Positions 27,963 to 35,277 of a DNA stretch of 41,826 bases are shown here, one piece after another. The DNA lies in NCBI GenBank assembly GCA_937893635.1, contig CALBGF010000103.1:1-41826 (forward strand), written 5' to 3'. A model generated the notes under the pieces. It was not told the DNA's origin. It worked only from the letters and a program-made list of their open reading frames with translations, and did not search any database. A program made the position numbers and the translations under genes. Numbering within the stretch: position 1 is the first letter of the stretch; each line of letters begins with the position of its first letter. The stretch comes from an uncultured Mollicutes bacterium (GTDB lineage Bacteria; Bacillota_I; Bacilli_A; RFN20; CAG-826).

Positions 27963-29285
27963 ATGTTAGATACCATTGTTGCTTTAGCTACTGCTCCGAT
28001 GAAATCCGCAATCGCGGTAATTCGTGTAAGTGGCGAAGATTGTTATGATATAGTTTCTAAAGTCTTTTCTAAAGATATTAAAAATTTAAACAAACGACAA
28101 ATAAATTATGGTTTTATTAAAGATAATGAAGAAATAATTGATGAAGTAATCTTATTAAATTATATTAAGCCACATAGTTTTACAGGAGAAAATAGTGTAG
28201 AAATTATGTGCCATGGCTCTTTATTGATTGCTAATGAAATAATTGAATTACTAATTAAAAATGGAGCAAGATTAGCCACTCGCGGTGAGTTTTCTTCCCG
28301 TGCGTATATGAATGGGAGAATTGATTTAATCCAAGCAGAAGCTATTAACGATGTTATTAATGCTACTTCTAAAGAAGCTAAAAAGTTATCACTTCTTTCT
28401 CTTGAAGGTAAAACAACTAAGTTACTTACGCCTTTAAATGATTCTTTAGCTGCGCTTCTTGCTAATATTGAAGTAAATATTGATTATCCTGAATATGAAG
28501 ATATTGAAGTAGTTACTATAGATAAGATTATTAGTGAAGGAAATAAAATGCATCAATATATTTTAAAACTCATTAAAGAAGGTCAAGAAGGAGAAAAAAT
28601 TAAAGAAGGCATTAATGTTGCTATTGTTGGAAAACCTAATGTTGGAAAATCTTCTTTATTAAATGCTTTATTAAAAGAAGATAAAGCTATTGTTACTGAT
28701 ATTGCTGGTACAACACGAGATATTGTGGAAGGTGATGTAACTCTTAAAGGTATTACATTCCATATGTTTGATACAGCGGGAATTCATGAATCTTCAGATG
28801 TTGTAGAATCAATTGGTATTAATAAAGCTAAGAAAACCATTGATCAAGCGGATTTAGTTCTTCTTTTACTCGATGCAAGTAAAAGGTTAGATAAAGATGA
28901 TCAAGAACTTATTGATCAAACTAAAGATAAAAATGTGATTATCGTTCATAATAAATCAGATATAAGCTCTAATGTAGATGGAATTAGTATTTCCGCTAAA
29001 AACGGTGATGTTGATTCTTTAATTGATGAGATGTTAAATAGAGTGGGAGTAAGTAATGAAAGTTTCTTAAGACCTTCTTTAAATAATTCTAGACAAATTG
29101 GTTTACTTAAAAAAACTGATATTGAGATATTAAAAGCCATTGAAGATGCTAAAAATGGTTTACCGGTTGATTTGATTTCAGTTTCATTAACTAATGCTTA
29201 TAACTCTATTCAAGCAATTTTAGGAAATGAAACAAATGTTGATATATCTAAAGAAATATTTGCAAGATTTTGTGTGGGGAAATAA
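27963..29285 (+). CDS. mnmE: tRNA modification GTPase MnmE (TrmE)
   Basis: With MnmG, MnmE makes the (carboxymethyl)aminomethyl group on U34 of certain tRNAs, using a folate and GTP. The 440-residue protein has the N-terminal folate-binding domain (TIVALATAPMKSAIAVIRVSG), the central helical domain, an inserted G domain with GKPNVGKS (223-230), DIAGTTRD, DTAG and NKSD, and ends with FCVGK, the catalytic C-terminal Cys motif. ATG 27963 follows AGAGGTG by about 6 bases; the in-frame GTG at 27954 is within the ribosome site. Confidence 0.97.
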   Translation: MLDTIVALATAPMKSAIAVIRVSGEDCYDIVSKVFSKDIKNLNKRQINYGFIKDNEEIIDEVILLNYIKPHSFTGENSVEIMCHGSLLIANEIIELLIKNGARLATRGEFSSRAYMNGRIDLIQAEAINDVINATSKEAKKLSLLSLEGKTTKLLTPLNDSLAALLANIEVNIDYPEYEDIEVVTIDKIISEGNKMHQYILKLIKEGQEGEKIKEGINVAIVGKPNVGKSSLLNALLKEDKAIVTDIAGTTRDIVEGDVTLKGITFHMFDTAGIHESSDVVESIGINKAKKTIDQADLVLLLLDASKRLDKDDQELIDQTKDKNVIIVHNKSDISSNVDGISISAKNGDVDSLIDEMLNRVGVSNESFLRPSLNNSRQIGLLKKTDIEILKAIEDAKNGLPVDLISVSLTNAYNSIQAILGNETNVDISKEIFARFCVGK

Positions 29286-29287
29286 TT

Positions 29288-30073
29288 ATGTTTTTTGATA
29301 CGCATTGTCATTTAAATAGTGATGAATTATTTATAAAAAAAGATGAATTAATTAAAGAAGCTAATGAAAACAATGTAAAAATGATTGTTGTTCCAGGATA
29401 TGATTATGATTCATCAAAAAAAGTATTTGAGTTAATAAAAGAAAAAAATATCTTTGGCGCAATTGGTTTACAACCGGAAGAAATAACTAAAGATAATATT
29501 GATGGTGTTTTTAATTTATTCTCTTTAATACCAGATAATCCTAAAATTGTCGCTATTGGAGAAATAGGTTTAGATTATTATTGGGAAAAAGATAAAGCAA
29601 AACAAGAAATTCAAAAACAAGTGTTTATTAAACAAATTGAAGTTGCTAATAAATATAAATTACCAATTATTGTGCACTCACGCGATGCAATAAATGACAC
29701 ATTAATGATTTTAAGAAAACATAAACCATTATATGGAGGCATAATGCATTGTTATAGCGGACCAAAAGAAATGATGAATGATTTTATTAATTTAGGAATG
29801 TATATATCTTTAGGTGGACCAGTTACTTTTAAAAACGCTAGAACTCCTAAAGATGTTGCGGCTGATATAGATTTAAATTATTTATTAATAGAAACTGATT
29901 CTCCTTATTTAACACCGCATCCTTATCGCGGAACAGAAAATGCTCCTAAATATGTGACTCTTGTTGCTCAAGAAATAGCAAATATTAGAAATGAAGATAT
30001 TAGCGTAATAGAAAAAATCACAACGCAAAACGCGATGAAAGTTTTTAAGGTAAAATATGAAGAAAATAATTAA
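29288..30073 (+). CDS. tatD: TatD-family metal-dependent hydrolase/DNase
   Basis: A 261-residue TIM-barrel hydrolase. Motifs are DTHCHLNSD at the start (His6 and His8 bind metal), GEIGLDYYW, VHSRDA, HCYSG and ETDSPYLTP. The family cuts DNA and RNA from the 3' end; the precise cellular role in Bacillota is debated. ATG 29288 follows GGGGAAA and lies 2 bases after the mnmE stop. The last 17 bases overlap rnmV. Confidence 0.95.
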   Translation: MFFDTHCHLNSDELFIKKDELIKEANENNVKMIVVPGYDYDSSKKVFELIKEKNIFGAIGLQPEEITKDNIDGVFNLFSLIPDNPKIVAIGEIGLDYYWEKDKAKQEIQKQVFIKQIEVANKYKLPIIVHSRDAINDTLMILRKHKPLYGGIMHCYSGPKEMMNDFINLGMYISLGGPVTFKNARTPKDVAADIDLNYLLIETDSPYLTPHPYRGTENAPKYVTLVAQEIANIRNEDISVIEKITTQNAMKVFKVKYEENN

Positions 30074-30602
30074 TGCAATTATTGTGGTGGAAGGAAAAAG
30101 TGATGTACAATTTTTAGAATCTTTTATTGATGCGGAATTTATAATTACAAATGGAAGTGATGTTCCACGTGAAACAATAGATTATTTAAAGAATTCTTCT
30201 TTAAATAAGAAGATTCTAGTCTTAACAGATCCTGATTCTCCAGGAAAAAGAATTCGAGATATTTTAAATAATGAAATACCTAATTTATTACATGCTTATG
30301 TTGATAAAAAAGAATGTATAAAAAAACATAAGGTTGGCGTCGCTGAATCTAGTAAAGAACATATCTTAAATGTTTTAGATAATGTTATTGAAAATACTAA
30401 AAACGAACAAGGGAATTGGGTTATGGAAGATTTATATGTTCGTAATTTATGTGGCAACGCGAATGCGAATAAATTAAGAATAAAAGTTATGCAAGAATTA
30501 CATTTAGGATACGGAAATGCAAAAACTTTATTAAAAAGATTAAATAGTTTAAATATTAGTAAAGATAAAGTTGATGAAGTGATAAAGAAGGTGAATTTAT
30601 GA
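30057..30602 (+). CDS. rnmV: Ribonuclease M5
   Basis: RNase M5 finishes 5S rRNA maturation in Gram-positives. The 181-residue protein has an N-terminal TOPRIM domain (VVEGKSDVQFL with catalytic Glu, then DPDSPGKRIRD) and the family's conserved KKHKVGVAE segment, with the usual C-terminal DUF4093 part. The TGA stop overlaps the ksgA ATG, so the two are coupled. Confidence 0.95.
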   Translation: MKKIINAIIVVEGKSDVQFLESFIDAEFIITNGSDVPRETIDYLKNSSLNKKILVLTDPDSPGKRIRDILNNEIPNLLHAYVDKKECIKKHKVGVAESSKEHILNVLDNVIENTKNEQGNWVMEDLYVRNLCGNANANKLRIKVMQELHLGYGNAKTLLKRLNSLNISKDKVDEVIKKVNL

Positions 30603-31432
30603 ATGGACCAGTAGCAAATAAAGAATATGTGTGTAAACATTTAGATATTTATGATGTAAAAGCATTAAAAAAATATGGACAAAATTTTTTGATTGATGAT
30701 GAATTAGCTAATAGTATCGTTGATAAAATTAATGATGGAGAAGATAAAACATTATTAGAAATTGGTCCCGGATTAGGTGCCTTAACATATCATTTAGTAA
30801 ACAAAAAAGGTCACAAAATTTTAGTGGAAATTGATCCAGTTATGGTTGATCATCTAAAACATCAAATTAATGATGAAAACAATGAAATAATTAACAAAGA
30901 TTTTTTAAATATTAATTTAAATAAATATGAAAAAGATATAATTGTGTTGGGAAATTTACCATATTATGTCACAACAGAAATTGTAGAAAAATTAATTAAA
31001 TGCAAAAATGTTAAACAAATGACACTTATGGTACAAAAAGAAGCTTATTTCCGATTAGTTTCTCCGATTAATACTAAAGAGTATTCACCTATTTCTATTT
31101 TTATTGAATATTTGGGCGGTAGTAAATTAATACAAAAAGTATCAAGACATTCTTATATTCCTGAACCACATGTTGACTCATTAGTTTTTCAAATTAATGT
31201 AACTAATGATCGAATTTATGAAAATGAAAAATTATTTTTCCAAGTCACTAAAGCAATGTTTAAAATGCGTAGAAAAACAATATTAAATAACTTAACTGCT
31301 TATTTAAATGATAAAAACAAAGCATTAGAAATATTAAACAACTTAAATTGTTTAGAAACTAAAAGACCAGAACAATTAGATTTAAAATTTTATATTAATT
31401 TAACCAATGAAATTGCTAAGGATGCTAAATAA
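30599..31432 (+). CDS. ksgA: 16S rRNA (adenine1518/1519) dimethyltransferase
   Basis: KsgA dimethylates two adjacent adenines in helix 45 of 16S rRNA using SAM. The 277 residues include KYGQNFLID (25-33), SAM-binding EIGPGLG (54-60), NLPYY (119-123) and the C-terminal RRKTILNNL. It follows rnmV exactly as in Bacillus. The stop lies inside a small terminator-like hairpin. Confidence 0.97.
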   Translation: MNGPVANKEYVCKHLDIYDVKALKKYGQNFLIDDELANSIVDKINDGEDKTLLEIGPGLGALTYHLVNKKGHKILVEIDPVMVDHLKHQINDENNEIINKDFLNINLNKYEKDIIVLGNLPYYVTTEIVEKLIKCKNVKQMTLMVQKEAYFRLVSPINTKEYSPISIFIEYLGGSKLIQKVSRHSYIPEPHVDSLVFQINVTNDRIYENEKLFFQVTKAMFKMRRKTILNNLTAYLNDKNKALEILNNLNCLETKRPEQLDLKFYINLTNEIAKDAK

Positions 31433-31446
31433 ATAGCATTCTTTTT
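31422..31446 (+). terminator. Weak terminator overlapping the ksgA stop
   Basis: A 6-bp stem ATGCTA/TAGCAT with a 6-nt loop and T-rich tail; the stop codon lies in the loop. Confidence 0.5.
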
Positions 31447-31453
31447 CATTATT

Positions 31454-31481
31454 TTGATACTTTTTGAATAATTTATATAGT
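31454..31481 (+). promoter_or_regulatory. Promoter of yabG
   Basis: TTGATA (31454-31459) and TATAGT (31476-31481) with a 16-bp spacer, housekeeping-like rather than sporulation-type. The predicted start lies just upstream of ATG 31497, supporting that start over the upstream TTG. Confidence 0.45.
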
Positions 31482-31496
31482 AAGAGGAACAAAATA

Positions 31497-32237
31497 ATGA
31501 ATTTTAAAGTTGGAGATGTAGTAACTAGATTATCTCATAATAGTGATTGTGAGTTTGTAATTTATAAAATTAAAGATAATATAGCTTTTTTGAAGGGAAA
31601 ATGTACAAGATTAAATGCAGATGCACCCTTAACGGACTTAAAAATAAGTGAAAAACGTAATAGTATAAATAGCAATTTAAGTTTAAAATTACCTAATTTT
31701 AGTAATAATACACTTTTTGGAAAAGTATTGCATTTAGATGGTGATTCAAATTTTTTAAAGAAATGTATGGATTTATACGCTCAATATAAAGTACCCGCCA
31801 TTGGATATTACATTTCTGAAAATAATATGACTTTTTCAATAAATGATTTATTATTAAAACATAAACCAGATGTTTTAGTTATAACTGGTCATGATGCTTT
31901 ATCAAAAAGTCCTTTTGCTAATGAATATATGAATTCTAAATTCTTTTTAGAGACAATTAAAAATGCTCGAGTTTTTCAACAAGATAAAGATTCAATGCCT
32001 ATTGTTGTTGGCGGATGTCAATCTAATTTTAAATCATTGATTGAATATGCAAATTTTGCTTCTTCACCCGCTAGTATCAATATCGCGGCACTTGATCCAG
32101 CAATTATTGCTATTATGATTGCCACTACTTCGGTTAATGAATTAGTGGATGTTTTAGGTGCTGTAAACCAAACAAGTGGCAAAACTGCAGGAATGACGGG
32201 GATTGATACTCGAGGAGTTGCAAGAAAACTATATTAA
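31497..32237 (+). CDS. yabG: Sporulation-associated protease YabG homologue
   Basis: YabG is a Cys protease that, in Bacillus and Clostridioides, trims spore-coat and germination proteins. This 246-residue version (B. subtilis: about 290) keeps the N-terminal SH3-like part, GKVLHLDGD (75-83), VITGHDALSKS with His132 and GGCQSNFKSLI with Cys174 (the pair conserved in the family), NFASSPASINIAALDP and GIDTRGV. ATG 31497 follows AAGAGG. The position right after ksgA is the same as in Bacillus. It suggests an endospore-forming ancestor or capacity, or a reused protease. Confidence 0.92.
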   Translation: MNFKVGDVVTRLSHNSDCEFVIYKIKDNIAFLKGKCTRLNADAPLTDLKISEKRNSINSNLSLKLPNFSNNTLFGKVLHLDGDSNFLKKCMDLYAQYKVPAIGYYISENNMTFSINDLLLKHKPDVLVITGHDALSKSPFANEYMNSKFFLETIKNARVFQQDKDSMPIVVGGCQSNFKSLIEYANFASSPASINIAALDPAIIAIMIATTSVNELVDVLGAVNQTSGKTAGMTGIDTRGVARKLY

Positions 32238-32248
32238 TTTAATAGGAA

Positions 32249-32260
32249 ATATGTTACAAT
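32249..32260 (+). promoter_or_regulatory. Extended -10 promoter of the small membrane protein gene
   Basis: The element AAATATGTTACAAT (32247-32260) includes TGTTACAAT, an extended -10 without a good -35. The same 14 bases recur before ispE. Confidence 0.5.
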
Positions 32261-32285
32261 TTGTTTAAGAACGGAGGAAAATAAA

Positions 32286-32741
32286 ATGAACAAAAAGAAA
32301 AATTTCCAACATGCTGCCGCAATAATTAACATTGTTTTATCAGGCATTGCCACATTTTTATTCTTTGTTGCTTTATTTGCTATCAATCAAGTTGTTGATA
32401 TTCTAGTGCAAGAACAAGGCTTAACACTTTCTAGTGAAGAAATTGCATTATACAAAAGTACTACAACAGCAGTTATAGCGATTTATATGTTATTTAATTT
32501 AGCATTATTAATAGTTTCAATTTTTGCTGAAGTAAAAACTGTAAAAAATCAAAAAGCAAAAGGTTTATTTATTACAATGATAGTTTTAAATTCAATTGCA
32601 TTCTTAGTATTGTTATTTTCTAACATTATCTTCGGATTAATAGCAGCGGTTCCATTGGCGTTTTCAATTGTTGTCTTATGTTTAAAAGATCCAGAACCAA
32701 TAATGGATTACACTTTTAACAATGGTAATACTAATGAATAG
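32286..32741 (+). CDS. Four-helix membrane protein of unknown function
   Basis: A 151-residue protein with four predicted membrane helices: about 10-35, 58-80, 92-112 and 115-135. Between helices 1 and 2 lies an external loop with Glu/Ser residues, and the C-terminus is acidic and cytosolic. The plan is like DUF4064-type small membrane proteins, but I cannot assign it with confidence. A strong ribosome site (ACGGAGG) precedes ATG. It occupies the slot where Bacillus has veg and sspF between yabG and ispE, and has its own promoter and terminator. Confidence 0.8.
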   Translation: MNKKKNFQHAAAIINIVLSGIATFLFFVALFAINQVVDILVQEQGLTLSSEEIALYKSTTTAVIAIYMLFNLALLIVSIFAEVKTVKNQKAKGLFITMIVLNSIAFLVLLFSNIIFGLIAAVPLAFSIVVLCLKDPEPIMDYTFNNGNTNE

Positions 32742-32746
32742 TAACT

Positions 32747-32772
32747 AAGCTCACAATACGTGAGCTTTTTTG
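32747..32772 (+). terminator. Terminator after the membrane protein gene
   Basis: An 8-bp stem AAGCTCAC/GTGAGCTT with loop AATAC and a T run. Confidence 0.9.
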
Positions 32773-32788
32773 CTGCTTTTGATAAAAA

Positions 32789-32804
32789 ATGTGTTAAAAC
32801 ACAT
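32789..32804. promoter_or_regulatory. Palindrome (possible operator) upstream of ispE
   Basis: ATGTGTT-AA-AACACAT is a perfect 7-bp inverted repeat with a 2-bp centre, 23 bases upstream of the ispE -10. No T run follows, so it is not a terminator; a repressor site is possible. Confidence 0.5.
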
Positions 32805-32818
32805 TTATATATATTTAT

Positions 32819-32832
32819 AAATATGTTACAAT
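32819..32832 (+). promoter_or_regulatory. Extended -10 promoter of ispE
   Basis: AAATATGTTACAAT ends in TGTTACAAT, an extended -10 (TACAAT at 32827-32832), about 37 bases before ATG 32869. Confidence 0.55.
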
Positions 32833-32868
32833 CTTATCGCTAACTAAAATATAATCGAGGAAATTAAT

Positions 32869-33720
32869 ATGATTGTAAAAGCTTATGCAAAAATAAACTT
32901 AGCCTTAAAAGTTAAAGGCAAAACAAAAGATGGTTATCATGAATTGGATATGGTAATGTTACCTCTCGAATTACATGACTCAATAGATATTTCTTTATTA
33001 CCGGATATATATGAAACATATGTAACATGTGATGATTTTTCTTTAGAAACGGGAGAATACAATTTATGTAGTATTGCTGTCCGTAAAATGAAAGAAAAAT
33101 TTAATATAAACAAATCATTTAGAATACATATTCATAAAAATATTCCTATTGGCGCAGGCTTAGGCGGTGGATCCGCGAATGCCGCAGCGGTAATTCGTGC
33201 AATTAAGGATTTATTAAAATTAAAAATAAGTGTTCAAGACGAATTAGAAGTTGCTAAATCTATTGGAGCGGATGTTCCTTTTTGTTTATTTAACACACCA
33301 AGTAGATCAGAAGGAATTGGGGAAAAACTTACACCAATTGTTGTAAGTAAAGAATATTATGTTATTCTTATTAAACCTAAAAGAGGACTTTCAACAAAAG
33401 AAGTTTATGTGAAGTATGATGAAGTTGGATCTTCTGCTAATCCTGATGTTGATGAATTAATTAAAGTGCTAAAAGAAGGTAAAACAGAAGAAATATCAAA
33501 TTGCTTTGGAAATGATTTAGAAAAGGCATCAATTACACTTCTTCCAGAAATTCAAAACGTTAAAGATGAATTAAAAGCACACGGATTTGAAATTGTTTTA
33601 ATGTCTGGATCAGGTTCATCAGTATTTGCTCTATCGGAAAACAAACATATGATTGAAAAAGAGGCTAAAAATTTAGAGAAAAAAGGTTATAATGTATTTA
33701 TAACTAAAATATTAAAATAA
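32869..33720 (+). CDS. ispE: 4-diphosphocytidyl-2-C-methyl-D-erythritol kinase
   Basis: IspE phosphorylates CDP-ME in the MEP route to isoprenoids, needed here for undecaprenyl phosphate and possibly quinones. The 283-residue GHMP kinase has AKINLALKV at the start (Lys8), the ATP loop PIGAGLGGGSANAAA (93-107) with VPFCL following the catalytic Asp, and the C-terminal LMSGSGSSVFAL. ATG 32869 follows CGAGGAAA. It is followed 13 bases later by glmU, so both form one transcript. Confidence 0.96.
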   Translation: MIVKAYAKINLALKVKGKTKDGYHELDMVMLPLELHDSIDISLLPDIYETYVTCDDFSLETGEYNLCSIAVRKMKEKFNINKSFRIHIHKNIPIGAGLGGGSANAAAVIRAIKDLLKLKISVQDELEVAKSIGADVPFCLFNTPSRSEGIGEKLTPIVVSKEYYVILIKPKRGLSTKEVYVKYDEVGSSANPDVDELIKVLKEGKTEEISNCFGNDLEKASITLLPEIQNVKDELKAHGFEIVLMSGSGSSVFALSENKHMIEKEAKNLEKKGYNVFITKILK

Positions 33721-33733
33721 GAGGTATAGAAAA

Positions 33734-34744
33734 ATGAAAAATTATGCAGTTATTTTAGCAGCGGGAAAAGGAACAAGAATGCGTTCTTTAGATGAATCAA
33801 AATCTAAAGTTAGTTATGAAATTTTAGAAAAACCACTAGTTAGATATGTACTTGATGCATTAAAACCATTAAATTTTGAAAAAATTATTACTGTTGTTGG
33901 TTTTGGTGGAGAAGTAACTAAGTCTTTAGTAGCGGATAGTTCAGAAATTGTATGGCAACACGAGCAAAAAGGAACAGGTCATGCTGTTATGCAAGCCGCT
34001 CCTATTTTAGAAGGTAAAGAAGGATATACTGTTGTTTGTTGTGGAGATACACCAGTAGTTACTAAAGAAACTTTTGAAGCATTATTAAATAAACACATTA
34101 ATGATAAAAATTCATTAACATTATTAACCGCAATTGTCGAAAATCCAAAAGGATATGGACGTATCAAACGCAATGAAGACGGAAGTCAAGTTGAAGCAAT
34201 TGTTGAACAAGCAGATTGTGATGAAATAATGGATAAAGTTAAAGAAGTTAATGCCGGAATGTATGTGTTTGATAATGTAGAATTATTTAAACACCTTCAT
34301 AATTTAAAAACAAATAATAAACAAGGTGAATTTTATTTAACTGATTTATTATATATGTTTAGAAAAGAAGGATTAAAAGTCGGTGCTTCTATCTTATCAA
34401 ATCCAAATGAAATGATGGGAGTCAATAATCGTGTCCAATTATCTGAAGCAAGTGCAGCAATTCAAGCAAGAATTAATAAAGAATTAATGCTAAGTGGCGT
34501 AACTATTATTGATCCAAATACTACATATATTGGTCAAGATGTTAAAGTAGGACAAGATACTATTATTTATCCTAATACACATATCTATGGCAATACAGTT
34601 ATTGGACATAGTGCAATTATTGGACCTAATAGTGTTATGAAAAATGCTAAAATAGGTAATAAATGCATTATTAAATCTTCTTTTGTTGAAAATAAAGAAA
34701 TAAAAGATGCTGAAATTGTCGGACCTTTTGAAAATATAAAATAA
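33734..34744 (+). CDS. glmU: GlmU-type N-acetylglucosamine-1-phosphate uridylyltransferase, lacking the acetyltransferase part
   Basis: GlmU normally makes UDP-GlcNAc in two steps: CoA-dependent acetylation of GlcN-1-P (C-terminal half) and uridylyl transfer (N-terminal half). This 336-residue protein has the complete N-terminal Rossmann domain (AAGKGTRMRS at 9-18, GTGHAVMQA, CCGDTP, EFYLTDLL) and only the first coils of the left-handed beta helix, ending at VGPFENIK. Full-length GlmU (about 455) continues here with the Arg/Lys/His/Tyr acetyl-transfer site. No frameshift remnant follows; the next gene starts 56 bases on. So acetylation must be done elsewhere or GlcNAc-1-P must come by another route. 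Confidence 0.9.
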   Translation: MKNYAVILAAGKGTRMRSLDESKSKVSYEILEKPLVRYVLDALKPLNFEKIITVVGFGGEVTKSLVADSSEIVWQHEQKGTGHAVMQAAPILEGKEGYTVVCCGDTPVVTKETFEALLNKHINDKNSLTLLTAIVENPKGYGRIKRNEDGSQVEAIVEQADCDEIMDKVKEVNAGMYVFDNVELFKHLHNLKTNNKQGEFYLTDLLYMFRKEGLKVGASILSNPNEMMGVNNRVQLSEASAAIQARINKELMLSGVTIIDPNTTYIGQDVKVGQDTIIYPNTHIYGNTVIGHSAIIGPNSVMKNAKIGNKCIIKSSFVENKEIKDAEIVGPFENIK

Positions 34745-34773
34745 AAATGTTTAAAATTTGTTAAAAAATTTTA

Positions 34774-34779
34774 TATAAT
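34774..34779 (+). promoter_or_regulatory. -10 box before the DUF2188 gene
   Basis: A consensus TATAAT about 20 bases before the start codon with a weak TTAAAA as -35. Confidence 0.45.
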
Positions 34780-34799
34780 ACAAGTAGGAGGATACACTA

Positions 34800-35177
34800 A
34801 TGGCAAAAAGATATGTTATTACTCATCGTAAAGATGATGGCGTTTGGCAAGTGAAATTAGCCAAAGGAGCAAAAGTTATTAAATTGTTTAACACTCAAAA
34901 AGAAGCAATTGATTACGCTGAAACATTAGCGGAAAACCAAGATGGATCTATTACTATTCATAAAAAAGATGGTAAAATAAGAAAACAAAATTATCAACAA
35001 AAACCTGCTGCTAAAAAAGAAGAAAAGCCTGAAGAAGTAAAAGAAGAAAAGGTTGAACCTAAAGAAACTAAAAAAGCAGTAAAAAAAGTTGCTCCAGCTT
35101 CAAAAAAAGAAGAGGTTAAACCTACCACAACTAAAAAAGTAGAAAAAAAAGAAACTAAAAAGAAAGTTAGCAAGTAA
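34800..35177 (+). CDS. DUF2188 domain protein with Lys/Glu-rich tail
   Basis: A 125-residue protein. Residues 1-62 match the small DUF2188 fold (RYVITHRKDDGVWQVK, ending in the ITIHKKDGKI turn), whose function is unknown; the pattern repeats of basic and aromatic residues suggest nucleic-acid contact. The rest (65-125) is low complexity, nearly all Lys, Glu, Pro, Val and Thr, with KKAVKKVAP repeats, like histone-like or intrinsically disordered tails. A strong AGGAGG precedes ATG 34800. The stop codon lies in the loop of its own terminator hairpin. Confidence 0.8.
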   Translation: MAKRYVITHRKDDGVWQVKLAKGAKVIKLFNTQKEAIDYAETLAENQDGSITIHKKDGKIRKQNYQQKPAAKKEEKPEEVKEEKVEPKETKKAVKKVAPASKKEEVKPTTTKKVEKKETKKKVSK

Positions 35178-35194
35178 TTGCTAGCTTTTTTTTG
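35165..35194 (+). terminator. Terminator overlapping the end of the DUF2188 gene
   Basis: AGTTAGCAA pairs with TTGCTAGCT around a GTAA loop that holds the stop, followed by 8 T. Confidence 0.85.
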
Positions 35195-35218
35195 AGATAA
35201 ATACTAAAAAATTAATCA

Positions 35219-35254
35219 ACAAAAAAAGTGGATGTCACATATGTAAACATCCAC
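35219..35254 (-). terminator. ppdK terminator
   Basis: An 8-bp stem GTGGATGT/ACATCCAC with an 11-nt loop, followed by a T run on the minus strand. Confidence 0.85.
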
Positions 35255-35277
35255 AATTTTTATTTTAAGTTAATAGA

